A stretch of 64,000 bases of DNA. Origin: Intestinibacillus sp. Marseille-P6563 (GTDB lineage Bacteria; Bacillota; Clostridia; Oscillospirales; Butyricicoccaceae). The notes below the pieces were generated by a model. That model saw nothing but the letters and a program-made list of their open reading frames with translations, did no database searches and had not been told where the DNA came from. The position numbers and the translations under genes are program-made. Shown here piece by piece: positions 41,932 to 50,041 of the stretch. The stretch lies in NCBI RefSeq assembly GCF_900604335.1, contig NZ_UWOD01000001.1, positions 310,001 through 374,000 of the forward strand, written 5' to 3'. Positions within the stretch are counted from its first letter, which is position 1; every line of letters starts with the position of its first letter.

Positions 41932-43971
41932 TTAACCCTTGGATTCCGGCTCTGCCTTCGTCGATTTGCGCGGGGACGCTTTTTTGGTAGTCCGCTTGGC
42001 AGTCGTCTTTTTGGTCGCTGTTTTTTTGGTGGTCTTCGCCGCCTTATCCCCAGCCGGTTCGGCTTTCACGCGACGTTTGACACGCGGTTTGCCCTTGAAA
42101 TACATCACCGACAACGGCGGGATCTTCAGATCCACGATCTGCTCCATGCCGTGCATTTCTTCGGCCTTGGTGCGCTTCTTGCCATTCGTCACACCGCTGC
42201 CGCCAAATTCGACGCGGTCGGATGAGAACACTTCTTCATATGTGCCGGCATACGGCACGCCGATCTTATAACTTTCGTGATAGACCGGTGCAAAATTGAC
42301 AATACAAATCAGATCGCTTCCATCCTTGGCAATGCGGCGGAATGCGATGATGTTGTTGACATTATCATCATGGGAAATCCAGGCGAAGCCCTGCCAGTCG
42401 GTATCATTTTCCCAAAGCTGCTTGTTTTCCAGATAGAATGCGTTGAGCGCCTGCACATAGGTCTGCATTTGCCGGTGGGCATCGTAGTCTAACAGCATCC
42501 AGTCCAAGCCGCGTTCTTCGCTCCATTCGGAGAACTGACCAAATTCGCCGCCCATAAACAGCATCTTTTTGCCCGGATGACCGGCCATATAACCATACAA
42601 AGCGCGCAGGGTCGCAAATTTGTTTTCATACGGATCGGGCATCTTGTCGAGCAGCGATTTTTTCCCGTGTACCACCTCGTCATGCGAAAGCGGCAGGATA
42701 TAATTTTCCGAAAAAGCGTACATGAACGAGAAGGTGATCTTATCGTGCATGTCCTTCCGGAAGAACGGGTCGGCGCCGACATAGCACAGCATGTCGTTCA
42801 TCCAGCCCATATTCCATTTGAAGTTAAAGCCCAAGCCGCCCATATAGCCCGGCTTGGTGACCATCGGCCAGGCGGTGGATTCCTCAGCGATCATCAGGCA
42901 GTCCGGATGATCGGTCAGAACCATCTCATTGAGCAGCCGCAGAAAATCAACGGCTTCCAGGTTTTCACGGCCGCCATAGATGTTGGGCCGCCACTCCCCT
43001 TGCCGGTTGTAGTCCAGATAGAGCATGGATGCCACGGCATCGACGCGCAAGCCGTCCATATGGAATTTTTCGATCCAGAACATGGCCGACGAGAACAGCA
43101 AATCCCGCACCGAAACCTTGCCATAGTCAAAGACACGGGTGCCCCATTCCTTGTGCTCCATCTTGAGCGGGTCGGCATATTCATACAGGTACGAACCGTC
43201 AAATTCGACTAGACCATGTCCATCCTTGGGGAAATGCGCCGGTACCCAGTCCATAATGACGCCCAGGCCGGCCTGATGTGCCTTGTCCACAAAATACATC
43301 AGGTCATGCGGTGTGCCATACCGCGAAGTTGCGGCAAAATAGCCAGTTACCTGATAGCCCCACGAGCCGTCAAACGGATGCTCGGTGAGCGGCATACATT
43401 CAATGTGGGTATACCCCATTTTCTTTGCGTAAGGGATCAGTTCATCCGCGAGCTGGCGATAGGAATAGAACGTGCCGTCTTCATACCGCTTCCACGAACC
43501 CAGGTGTACTTCATAAATGTTCACCGGCTGTTCATAGGGCGGATGCTCTTTGCGCCAATTGAGCCAGCTTTCATCCTGCCAAGTGTAGCCTTCCAAATCA
43601 AACACTTTGGATGCATTGCCCGGCCGGGTTTCCGAATGGAAACCATACGGGTCCGCCTTATCCAGTTCGTAGCCTTCCGGTGTTTCGATCGCATATTTAT
43701 ATGCGTCATACTGCTTGACGCCCGGGATAAACAGTTCCCATATCCCGCGATCATCGCGCTGCATGGTATGAGCCGAACGATTCCAATTGTTGAATTCGCC
43801 CATAACGGCAACGCGGACGGCATTCGGCGCAAAAACGCGGAAAACATAGCCCTCTTGTCCATCGCGGTTGTCGGGGTGCGCGCCCATGAATTCATAGGCA
43901 CGGCAGTCCTTACCCGAATGGAACAACGACATATGCTCCTCCAAGTTCATGTTTTTCGCCTTTCCTTCCAT
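41932..43971 (-). CDS. glgB: 1,4-alpha-glucan branching enzyme with lysine-rich C-terminal tail
   Basis: GlgB makes alpha-1,6 branches. The 679-residue GH13 enzyme has an N-terminal CBM48 (YVFRVFAPNAVRVAVMGEFNNWN), DWVPAHFPKD, the nucleophile region DGLRVDAVASMLYLDY, AEEST, and LPLSHDEVVHGKKSLL. After the usual end (PPLSVMYFKGK) come about 51 extra residues (629-679), mostly Lys, Thr, Ala and Arg, like the tails of histone-H1-type proteins. AGGAG lies 8 bases before the ATG. It is the first gene of the operon. Confidence 0.94.
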   Translation of the reverse strand: MEGKAKNMNLEEHMSLFHSGKDCRAYEFMGAHPDNRDGQEGYVFRVFAPNAVRVAVMGEFNNWNRSAHTMQRDDRGIWELFIPGVKQYDAYKYAIETPEGYELDKADPYGFHSETRPGNASKVFDLEGYTWQDESWLNWRKEHPPYEQPVNIYEVHLGSWKRYEDGTFYSYRQLADELIPYAKKMGYTHIECMPLTEHPFDGSWGYQVTGYFAATSRYGTPHDLMYFVDKAHQAGLGVIMDWVPAHFPKDGHGLVEFDGSYLYEYADPLKMEHKEWGTRVFDYGKVSVRDLLFSSAMFWIEKFHMDGLRVDAVASMLYLDYNRQGEWRPNIYGGRENLEAVDFLRLLNEMVLTDHPDCLMIAEESTAWPMVTKPGYMGGLGFNFKWNMGWMNDMLCYVGADPFFRKDMHDKITFSFMYAFSENYILPLSHDEVVHGKKSLLDKMPDPYENKFATLRALYGYMAGHPGKKMLFMGGEFGQFSEWSEERGLDWMLLDYDAHRQMQTYVQALNAFYLENKQLWENDTDWQGFAWISHDDNVNNIIAFRRIAKDGSDLICIVNFAPVYHESYKIGVPYAGTYEEVFSSDRVEFGGSGVTNGKKRTKAEEMHGMEQIVDLKIPPLSVMYFKGKPRVKRRVKAEPAGDKAAKTTKKTATKKTTAKRTTKKASPRKSTKAEPESKG

Positions 43972-44094
43972 GCGTTCATCTCCTCTTGAACGGGCGCCAA
44001 AATCGCCCAGAAATCATCCATTTTCTTCCTTTTGTCTGTTTTTTTGTAGCCATCGCACAGTTTATCTGATACCCACTCAACATTTACTAGATAT

Positions 44095-44123
44095 AGTATA
44101 CAACAGTCACAAAAAAATGTCCA
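44095..44123 (-). promoter_or_regulatory. Promoter of the glgBCDAP operon
   Basis: On the minus strand TGGACA (44123-44118) and TATACT (44100-44095) are exactly 17 bases apart. The -35 lies inside one arm of the 44112-44152 hairpin. Confidence 0.65.
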
Positions 44124-44152
44124 GTAATTTCGAAAATCACTGGACATTTTTT
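44112..44152. terminator. Bidirectional terminator hairpin, downstream of cinA
   Basis: A stem of about 19 bp (one A-G or wobble position) has arms starting AAAAAATGTCCAGT and ends with T-runs on both strands, TTTTTTT on the minus strand. It should end the nifS-thiI-cinA transcript. Its arm contains the glgB -35 element. Confidence 0.7.
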
Positions 44153-44246
44153 GTTTATTTTTCTAACTCAACACCCAAAACTTAACAAACATATTTCATT
44201 TTAACCGGGCATATCCGCAAAATTTTGCTATTTCTGTGCACTTTTT

Positions 44247-44282
44247 CACAACTTAGCCATAGTGATAGTACACAATTTAGCC
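44247..44282. repeat. Two 12-base direct repeats downstream of cinA
   Basis: CACAACTTAGCC (44247-44258) and CACAATTTAGCC (44271-44282) differ at one base and are 24 bases apart. They lie 125-150 bases upstream of the glgB promoter, a place where an activator could bind. Confidence 0.5.
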
Positions 44283-44341
44283 CCGGTTTTTTTGTGCCTT
44301 CTGAGTAAAAAATCGGTTGTCTGGGTAAAGTGGACGTAAAC

Positions 44342-45580
44342 TTAGGAAACGCCCTGTAATTTCCGACGGATCATATCCAGCGCTGTCGAGGCCGCCTGAT
44401 TGCGCACGCGGTCACGACCCAGCGCATTGGTGGTTTTTTTCGTCAGCAGTTCGCCCTGCACATAAACACTGATATAAACCAGGCCGACCGGTTTGTCCTC
44501 GGTCGCGCCGCCCGGTCCCGCGATGCCGGTGATGCCGACCCCAATATCGGTATCCAGCGCACGGGCCACGCCTGCGGCCATCTCCTCGGCCGTCTGCGAG
44601 GACACCGCACCATAGGCGTCCAGGGTTTCCTTCTTAACGCCGAGTAGCTTCATCTTGACTTCATTGGAATATGAGCACACGCCGCCCTTATAATAATCGG
44701 ACGCGCCGGGCAGGTCGGTGATGCGCTTGCTCAGCAGACCGCCGGTGCAGCTCTCGGCGACCGATAGAGTCAGCCCCCGTTTGCGCAGTTCGTCGCCAAC
44801 GACCTGTTCGAGCGAATCGACATCGACCCCATACACATCGGCACCCAGCATATCAACTACTTGAGCGACCACTGGTTCGAGCAGCTTTTCGGCTTCTTCG
44901 GTTGTGTCCGCCTTGGCTGTGACGCGCGCGAAGCACTCGGACACCTTGGCATAAGGCGCAATCGTCGGATTGGTCATGGTGGCCATCAAATCATGCAGAC
45001 GATCCTCCATCGCGCTTTCGCCCAGACCAAACACCCGCACACTGTGCGAAACAATGCAGCCGCCCGCGAGCGGATACAGATAGGGCTTGGCGCACTGTTC
45101 CCACATGGGTTTGCACTCGCGCGGCGGGCCGGGCAGCATGAGCACATGCTTGCCATCTGCTTCGAAGCCGCAGCCGGGCGCCGTTCCCCAGGGGTTGTCA
45201 AACACCGTGCAGCCTTCGGGCAGCCAAGCCTGCTTTTCGTTGTTGGGCGTCATTTCGCGGCCAATCTTCTGGAAAAATTCGCGAATGCTGTCCAGCGACG
45301 GCTGGTGGAGCACCATCTTTTTACCGAATACCTTGGCCAGCGTTTCCTTGGTCAGGTCGTCGAGCGTGGGCCCCAGGCCTCCGGTAGTGATGATGATGTC
45401 CGCCCGGTCCTTGGCTTCGCGCACTGCGCGCTCCAGCCGCTCAGGATTATCCCCCACGACCGTCTGGTAATACACATTGATGCCCAGTTCACTCAGTCCC
45501 TGGGAAATGACCTGCGCGTCGGTATTGACAATCTCGCCCAGCAGGATCTCGGTGCCCACAGCGATCAGTTCTGCATTCAT
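44342..45580 (-). CDS. cinA: CinA family nicotinamide-nucleotide amidase
   Basis: The 412-residue protein has an N-terminal MoaB/MoeA-like domain (NAELIAVGTEILLGEIVNTDAQVISQGLSELGI, DIIITTGGLGPTLDDLTKE) and the C-terminal CinA amidase domain (LSVAESCTGGLLSKRITDLPGASDYYKGGVCSYSNEVK, GITGIAGPGGATEDKPVGLVYI). CinA proteins deamidate NMN or repair nucleotides and are linked to competence in some Firmicutes. It is the last gene of nifS-thiI-cinA. Confidence 0.94.
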   Translation of the reverse strand: MNAELIAVGTEILLGEIVNTDAQVISQGLSELGINVYYQTVVGDNPERLERAVREAKDRADIIITTGGLGPTLDDLTKETLAKVFGKKMVLHQPSLDSIREFFQKIGREMTPNNEKQAWLPEGCTVFDNPWGTAPGCGFEADGKHVLMLPGPPRECKPMWEQCAKPYLYPLAGGCIVSHSVRVFGLGESAMEDRLHDLMATMTNPTIAPYAKVSECFARVTAKADTTEEAEKLLEPVVAQVVDMLGADVYGVDVDSLEQVVGDELRKRGLTLSVAESCTGGLLSKRITDLPGASDYYKGGVCSYSNEVKMKLLGVKKETLDAYGAVSSQTAEEMAAGVARALDTDIGVGITGIAGPGGATEDKPVGLVYISVYVQGELLTKKTTNALGRDRVRNQAASTALDMIRRKLQGVS

Positions 45581-45604
45581 GATAAACCCTCCAAGTCCAT
45601 GTTT

Positions 45605-46780
45605 TCACTTTTTCCGGCCCGGATAGATGGCTTCGGTGCCGTTTACCGCTTCTTCGACCAGCGCTTCCACATCCAAATGGGATTCTGCATCCAAAATCTT
45701 GGGCATCTTGGGTTTGGTGTTCGGATGCTTGGGCGTAAAGACCGTGCAGCAGTCTTCATACGGCAGAATCGAGGTTTCAAAGGTGCCAATCTTGCGGGCG
45801 ATCTGCACGATTTCTTCCTTATCCATGCCGATGACCGGCCGGAACACCGGCAGTTCACAGACCGCACCGGTCACCGCCATGGCCGGCATGGTCTGGCTGG
45901 CCACCTGCCCCAGGCTTTCGCCGGTAATCAGGCCGCCACAGTCGTTCTGCTTGGCCAATCGCTCAGCAATGCGCATCATAAACCGCCGCATGATGAGTGT
46001 AAAGAGCTCTTCATGGCAGTTGTCGCGGATGGCTTCCTGAATCTTGGTAAAGGGCACGACCAGCAGCGGCATACGGCCGGTGTAAGCGGTCATGATCTCG
46101 GCCAGTTCGATGACCTTTTCCTTGGCCCGCTCGGAGGTATACGGATAGCTGAAGAAATGGATAGCGACCAGTTCCAGACCGCGTTTGGCCATCATGTAGC
46201 CCGCGACCGGCGAATCGATGCCGCCCGACAGCAGCATGGCCGCCCGGCCATTGGTGCCCACTGGCATGCCGCCAGCACCCGGTTCCGGTCCGGCATGCAC
46301 AAAGGCGTGCGTGTCGCGGATTTCAAAATGGATGGTCAGTTCAGGGGTGTGCATATCCGGCTTCATGTGACGGTACTTGTCCGCCAGTTCGCCGCCGATG
46401 TGCTGCGACACCTGGATAGAGGTCATCGGGAACCGCTTGTCGCCGCGCTTGGTCTCCACCTTAAACGACTTGGCATCCGCAATGCGGTCGGCCAGATAGG
46501 TTTCGGCCGTCTCCTGCATGGCTTCCAGCGTCTTGTCGCACACCGCCGCCCGACAGATGAGCGCCACGCCAAAAATCTTGCGTACCGCTTCCATGGCGGC
46601 ATCGGCGTCGCCTTCGTCGGCACCCCACACATAAATGACCGACTGGCGCATGCTCACCTCGCAGGGCGTCACATGCTTGAGGCGGCGCTTGATGTTTCCC
46701 ACCAGCTTATCTTCGAATGTCTTGCGGTTGAGTCCCTTGAGGACGATCTCGCCGCACTTTAAAAGCAATACTTCTTTCAT
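45605..46780 (-). CDS. thiI: tRNA 4-thiouridine synthetase ThiI
   Basis: ThiI adenylates tRNA uridine 8 and inserts sulphur; it can also serve thiamine synthesis. The 391-residue protein has a ferredoxin-like N-terminus (LLLKCGEIVLKGLNRKTFE), a THUMP domain, and the PP-loop SGGIDSPVAGYMMAKRG. It has no C-terminal rhodanese domain, as in Bacillus ThiI, which uses a dedicated cysteine desulfurase; that partner lies just upstream. Start 46780 follows GAGGG. Confidence 0.95.
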   Translation of the reverse strand: MKEVLLLKCGEIVLKGLNRKTFEDKLVGNIKRRLKHVTPCEVSMRQSVIYVWGADEGDADAAMEAVRKIFGVALICRAAVCDKTLEAMQETAETYLADRIADAKSFKVETKRGDKRFPMTSIQVSQHIGGELADKYRHMKPDMHTPELTIHFEIRDTHAFVHAGPEPGAGGMPVGTNGRAAMLLSGGIDSPVAGYMMAKRGLELVAIHFFSYPYTSERAKEKVIELAEIMTAYTGRMPLLVVPFTKIQEAIRDNCHEELFTLIMRRFMMRIAERLAKQNDCGGLITGESLGQVASQTMPAMAVTGAVCELPVFRPVIGMDKEEIVQIARKIGTFETSILPYEDCCTVFTPKHPNTKPKMPKILDAESHLDVEALVEEAVNGTEAIYPGRKK

Positions 46781-46801
46781 AATTCCCTCGTTTTTCATTT
46801 T

Positions 46802-47929
46802 TTAGCGCCGCAGCATGGCCGCGCCTTTTTTCAGCCCTTCGATGAGGGCATCGACATCTTCCTTGGTGTTAAACGGTGCAAAGGAAATGCGCATCGCGCT
46901 GTCAATGCGCGCCTTATCCAGCCCCATGGCCTTGAGCACCGTGCTTTCCTTGCCCTTGGCGCAGGCCGACCCGGCCGATACATAGACCTCGTCGCCTTCC
47001 AGCACCCGCAGCATCACTTCGCTTTTGCAGCCGGGCAGCGATAGATTCGCCACATGCGGCACATCGCTCAGCCCGTTCCAGACCGCCCACGGCAGTTCTT
47101 CCGAAACCCGGTTGTGCAGATATTGCCGCAGCTGTGCCACCCGTCGGACATCCTCGCCCATGCGCTCCTGCCGGACCCGGCAAGCAGCTGCCAGCGCCGC
47201 GATACCCGGCATGGGCTCAGTGCCCGAACGCATGCCGCTTTCCTGTCCGCCGCCGACCAGATAGGGCCGCAGATTGACGCCCTTTTGGATGTACAGCGCC
47301 CCAATGCCCTTGGGCGCGCCGATCTTATGACCGCTGATGCTCATCAGATGGCAGTTCCACTTTTTCGGGGTCAGCGGCACACGGAACAGCCCCTGCACAG
47401 CATCCACATGGAACAACGCTTTCGGACAGCGCCGCATAAGCTGCCGCCCCATTTCGATGACCGGCAGCAGGGTGCCGACCTCGTTGTTGACCAGCATCAC
47501 GCTGGCCAGAATGGTATCGTCCCGCAGCGCGGCGGCAAAATCCTCGGCGGTCACATGGCCGCTTGCATCCGGCTGAAGGTACGTGACCGTAAATCCTTCG
47601 TCCTCCAGGCGTTTGAGTGCATTGCGGGTCGCCGCATGCTCAATGGCCGTCGAAACGATATGCTTGCCCAAATGGCGGTTTTTAAAGGCCGCGCCAAAGA
47701 TGGCGGTATTGATCGACTCGGTGCCGCCCGAAGTGAAGGTGATCTCATTCGGCTGGGCGTTTAAAGCAGAGGCGACCGCCTCCCGGCTGTCCTTGAGCAG
47801 ACGGGCTGCTTCGATGCCCAGCCGGTGCTGGCTCGACGGATTGCCGAACCCCTCCGCCATGGCGTCCATCGCAGCGCGCGCCGCTTCGGGCAGCACGCGG
47901 GATGTGGCCGAATTATCCAAATAATGCAT
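46802..47929 (-). CDS. Cysteine desulfurase (NifS/IscS-like, ThiI partner)
   Basis: The PLP enzyme supplies persulfide sulphur. The 375-residue protein begins MHYLDNSATSRVLPEAARAAM, with the PLP-lysine in SISGHKIGAPKG and the active cysteine in VSAGSACAKGKE. It is immediately upstream of thiI, the same pairing as NifZ-ThiI in Bacillus, so a 4-thiouridine role is likely. Its own promoter lies at 47969-47997. Confidence 0.92.
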   Translation of the reverse strand: MHYLDNSATSRVLPEAARAAMDAMAEGFGNPSSQHRLGIEAARLLKDSREAVASALNAQPNEITFTSGGTESINTAIFGAAFKNRHLGKHIVSTAIEHAATRNALKRLEDEGFTVTYLQPDASGHVTAEDFAAALRDDTILASVMLVNNEVGTLLPVIEMGRQLMRRCPKALFHVDAVQGLFRVPLTPKKWNCHLMSISGHKIGAPKGIGALYIQKGVNLRPYLVGGGQESGMRSGTEPMPGIAALAAACRVRQERMGEDVRRVAQLRQYLHNRVSEELPWAVWNGLSDVPHVANLSLPGCKSEVMLRVLEGDEVYVSAGSACAKGKESTVLKAMGLDKARIDSAMRISFAPFNTKEDVDALIEGLKKGAAMLRR

Positions 47930-47968
47930 TTGATTTCATGCCTTCCTTTGTGTTTTCTTTTGGTTCTT

Positions 47969-47997
47969 ATTATAGCAGTCATCCGCAGCGCTGTCAC
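47969..47997 (-). promoter_or_regulatory. Promoter of the nifS-thiI-cinA operon
   Basis: On the minus strand GTGACA (47997-47992) and TATAAT (47974-47969) are 17 bases apart, 40 bases before the start. It is back to back with the purA promoter. Confidence 0.65.
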
Positions 47998-48019
47998 CCA
48001 CATTTTTTACGAACTTACA

Positions 48020-48048
48020 TTGAAACAGGGCGAAAAATGTGATATAAT
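48020..48048 (+). promoter_or_regulatory. Promoter of purA
   Basis: TTGAAA (48020-48025) and TATAAT (48043-48048) are 17 bases apart, 79 bases before the purA start. I see no riboswitch-like fold in the leader. Confidence 0.7.
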
Positions 48049-48126
48049 GCCTTTGTGTGTATCACACATACATGCAAAATGCACAGTGATGATTTTCCAC
48101 TGTTTATTGAAAGGGGCAACTTTTTC

Positions 48127-49401
48127 ATGCCGGGCAAAGTAATTTTGGGCGCCCAGTGGGGCGACGAAGGAAAAGGCAAATTCATCGATATCTTCGCGGC
48201 CAAGGCCGATCTGGTCGTACGCAGCCAGGGCGGCAACAACGCCGGCCATACCGTTGTGGTCGATGGCGAAAAATACAAACTTCAGCTTATCCCGTCGGGT
48301 ATCCTCTATCCGAACTGCGTCAATGTCATCGGTCCCGGTGTAGTCGTTGACCCGCGCAACGTTCTCAAGGAAATCGATACCCTGGCGACGCAGGGCGTAT
48401 CGACCGACAAACTGTTCATCGACGCCCGTTGTCACTGCATCCTGCCGTGGCATCTGGAACTGGACGCCCTGTCGGAAAAGGCACGCGGCGCAGGTGACAT
48501 CGGCACCACCAAAAAGGGCATCGGCCCGACCTACATGGACAAGGCCGAGCGCATCGGCGTACGTATGCACGACTTTGTCGGCGAACGCTTTGAAGAAGCT
48601 ATGCGCGAAGCGTGCGAGCGTAAGAACAAGGTCATCACCGGCGTATACGGCGGCGAACCCATCGACATCGAAGCCGTTCTGGCCGAATACAAGGGCTATG
48701 CCGACCGTCTACGCAGCCATGTGACCGACACCACCATCATGACCTGGGATGCGGTCAAGAATGGTAAGTTCGTCCTCTTTGAAGGCGCACAGGGCACCCT
48801 GCTCGACCTCGATATGGGCACCTATCCTTATGTTACCTCTTCCCATCCGATCGCGGGCGGCTGCTGCATCGGTTCGGGTGTTGGTCCGACGGCCATCACC
48901 GACATCATGGGTATTTTCAAGAGCTATACCACCCGCGTGGGCAAGGGTCCCTTCCCCACCGAATTGTTTGACGAAACCGGCGACTATATCCGCAACGCCG
49001 GCGGCGAATTTGGCACGGTCACCGGCCGTCCGCGCCGTACCGGCTGGTTTGACGCGGTCATTGCCCGCTATGCGGTACGTGTCAACGGTCTGACCGAAAT
49101 GGTCATCAACAAGATCGACCCGCTGCGCGGCCTGCCCAAGCTGAAGGTCTGCGTTGCGTATGACTACAAGGGCGAGCGCATCACCGAGTTCCCGGCAAAC
49201 TTTGCCGATCTCGAGCACTGCACCCCGATTTACGAAGAATTCGACGGCTTCGATGAGGACATCACCGGCTGCCGTTCGTTCGACGAACTGCCGCAGACCG
49301 TTCAGAACTATATCCGTGAACTGGAGCGCATTTGCGGTTGCAAGATCACCATGCTGGGCGTTGGTCCGGCGCGCGATCAGGTCATGCCGATCGACATCTA
49401 A
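48127..49401 (+). CDS. purA: Adenylosuccinate synthetase
   Basis: PurA joins IMP and aspartate using GTP on the way to AMP. The 424-residue protein has VILGAQWGDEGKGK, QGGNNAGHTVVVDG with the catalytic histidine, GTTKKGIGPTYMDK, LFEGAQGTLLDLDMGTYPYVTSS, and TTGRPRR-like TVTGRPRRTGWFD. I set ATG 48127, behind AAAGGGG and at the usual family start. It is monocistronic with a strong terminator. Confidence 0.96.
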   Translation: MPGKVILGAQWGDEGKGKFIDIFAAKADLVVRSQGGNNAGHTVVVDGEKYKLQLIPSGILYPNCVNVIGPGVVVDPRNVLKEIDTLATQGVSTDKLFIDARCHCILPWHLELDALSEKARGAGDIGTTKKGIGPTYMDKAERIGVRMHDFVGERFEEAMREACERKNKVITGVYGGEPIDIEAVLAEYKGYADRLRSHVTDTTIMTWDAVKNGKFVLFEGAQGTLLDLDMGTYPYVTSSHPIAGGCCIGSGVGPTAITDIMGIFKSYTTRVGKGPFPTELFDETGDYIRNAGGEFGTVTGRPRRTGWFDAVIARYAVRVNGLTEMVINKIDPLRGLPKLKVCVAYDYKGERITEFPANFADLEHCTPIYEEFDGFDEDITGCRSFDELPQTVQNYIRELERICGCKITMLGVGPARDQVMPIDI

Positions 49402-49415
49402 GTCAAAATCCAACC

Positions 49416-49451
49416 AAACACCAGGAAGAAAACTTCCTGGTGTTTTCTTTT
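49416..49451 (+). terminator. Terminator after purA
   Basis: AAACACCAGGAAG and CTTCCTGGTGTTT form a perfect 13-bp stem with an AAAA loop, followed by TCTTTT. Confidence 0.85.
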
Positions 49452-49472
49452 GCTTTCTTTTCAAGTTAGCTA

Positions 49473-49501
49473 TTGACAACTCTTGTTAGCCGTGGTAAAC
49501 T
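49473..49501 (+). promoter_or_regulatory. Promoter of the feo operon
   Basis: TTGACA (49473-49478) and TAAACT (49496-49501) are 17 bases apart, 51 bases before the first feoA. Confidence 0.7.
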
Positions 49502-49520
49502 CTTAACCGTAATCAAGAAG

Positions 49521-49539
49521 TTAGGTTGCACTAACCGAA
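49521..49539. promoter_or_regulatory. DtxR/IdeR-like iron box in front of feoA
   Basis: TTAGGTTGCACTAACCGAA matches the DtxR/IdeR consensus TTAGGTTAGCCTAACCTAA at 15 of 19 positions. It lies just downstream of the predicted transcription start and before the ribosome site, where a metal-bound repressor would block transcription. The regulator gene is not in the window. Confidence 0.65.
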
Positions 49540-49551
49540 AGGAAGAGACAT

Positions 49552-49785
49552 ATGGCAGGCATGATGCTTTCATTTTTGGACCCCGGTAATACCGGACGAA
49601 TCGCCCGGATCAGCGGAAAAGATGACGTACGGCAATACCTTTCCAATCTGGGCTTTGTTGCCGGAGCAAAGGTCACCGTTGTTTCCAAGCTGTCGGGCAA
49701 TCTGATTTTAAAGGTAAAAGACGCGCGCATTGCCATTGACCAAGGCATGGCGCGCCGCATCTTCGTAGAGGAGGAAATGGAATGA
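49552..49785 (+). CDS. feoA: FeoA domain protein (first copy)
   Basis: FeoA is a small SH3-like partner of the FeoB ferrous iron transporter. The 77-residue protein carries GNTGRIARISGKDDVRQYLSNLGFVAGAKVTVVSKLSGNLILKVKDARIAID, the family pattern. GGAAG precedes the start. The second feoA overlaps its stop by 4 bases. Confidence 0.9.
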   Translation: MAGMMLSFLDPGNTGRIARISGKDDVRQYLSNLGFVAGAKVTVVSKLSGNLILKVKDARIAIDQGMARRIFVEEEME

Positions 49786-50003
49786 AGACTTTACGTGCAG
49801 TAAAGCCAGGGGACACGGTAACCGTGAAAAAGCTGCATGGCACCGGCGCGACACGCCGCCGCATCATGGACATGGGGCTCACCCGCGGCACCGAAGTGTA
49901 TGTGCGCAAGGTCGCCCCGTTGGGTGACCCGGTGGAGGTCAATGTCCGCAGTTATGAACTGAGCCTGCGCAAGGCTGACTGCGAAATGATCGAAGTCGAA
50001 TAA
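49782..50003 (+). CDS. feoA: FeoA domain protein (second copy)
   Basis: The 73-residue protein (LRAVKPGDTVTVKKLHGTGATRRRIMDMGLTRGTEVYVRKVAPLGDPVEVNVRSYELSLRKADCEMIEV) is a typical FeoA. It starts on the stop of the first copy. The two copies differ markedly, so they probably have distinct contacts with FeoB rather than being a recent duplication. Confidence 0.92.
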   Translation: MKTLRAVKPGDTVTVKKLHGTGATRRRIMDMGLTRGTEVYVRKVAPLGDPVEVNVRSYELSLRKADCEMIEVE

Positions 50004-50041
50004 GCGGCACAGGGTTCAAAAGACAGACGAGGAGGATCGAC

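Larger units (their letters stand above)
43972..44341. other. Intergenic region between cinA and glgB
   Basis: This 370-base region has no gene. It holds the glgB promoter (44095-44123), a long hairpin that overlaps its -35 (44112-44152), and a pair of 12-base direct repeats (44247-44258 and 44271-44282). Confidence 0.7.

Noticed and set aside
44861-46762. 633-residue open frame opposite cinA and thiI
   Set aside because: Antisense shadow spanning the boundary between two real genes.
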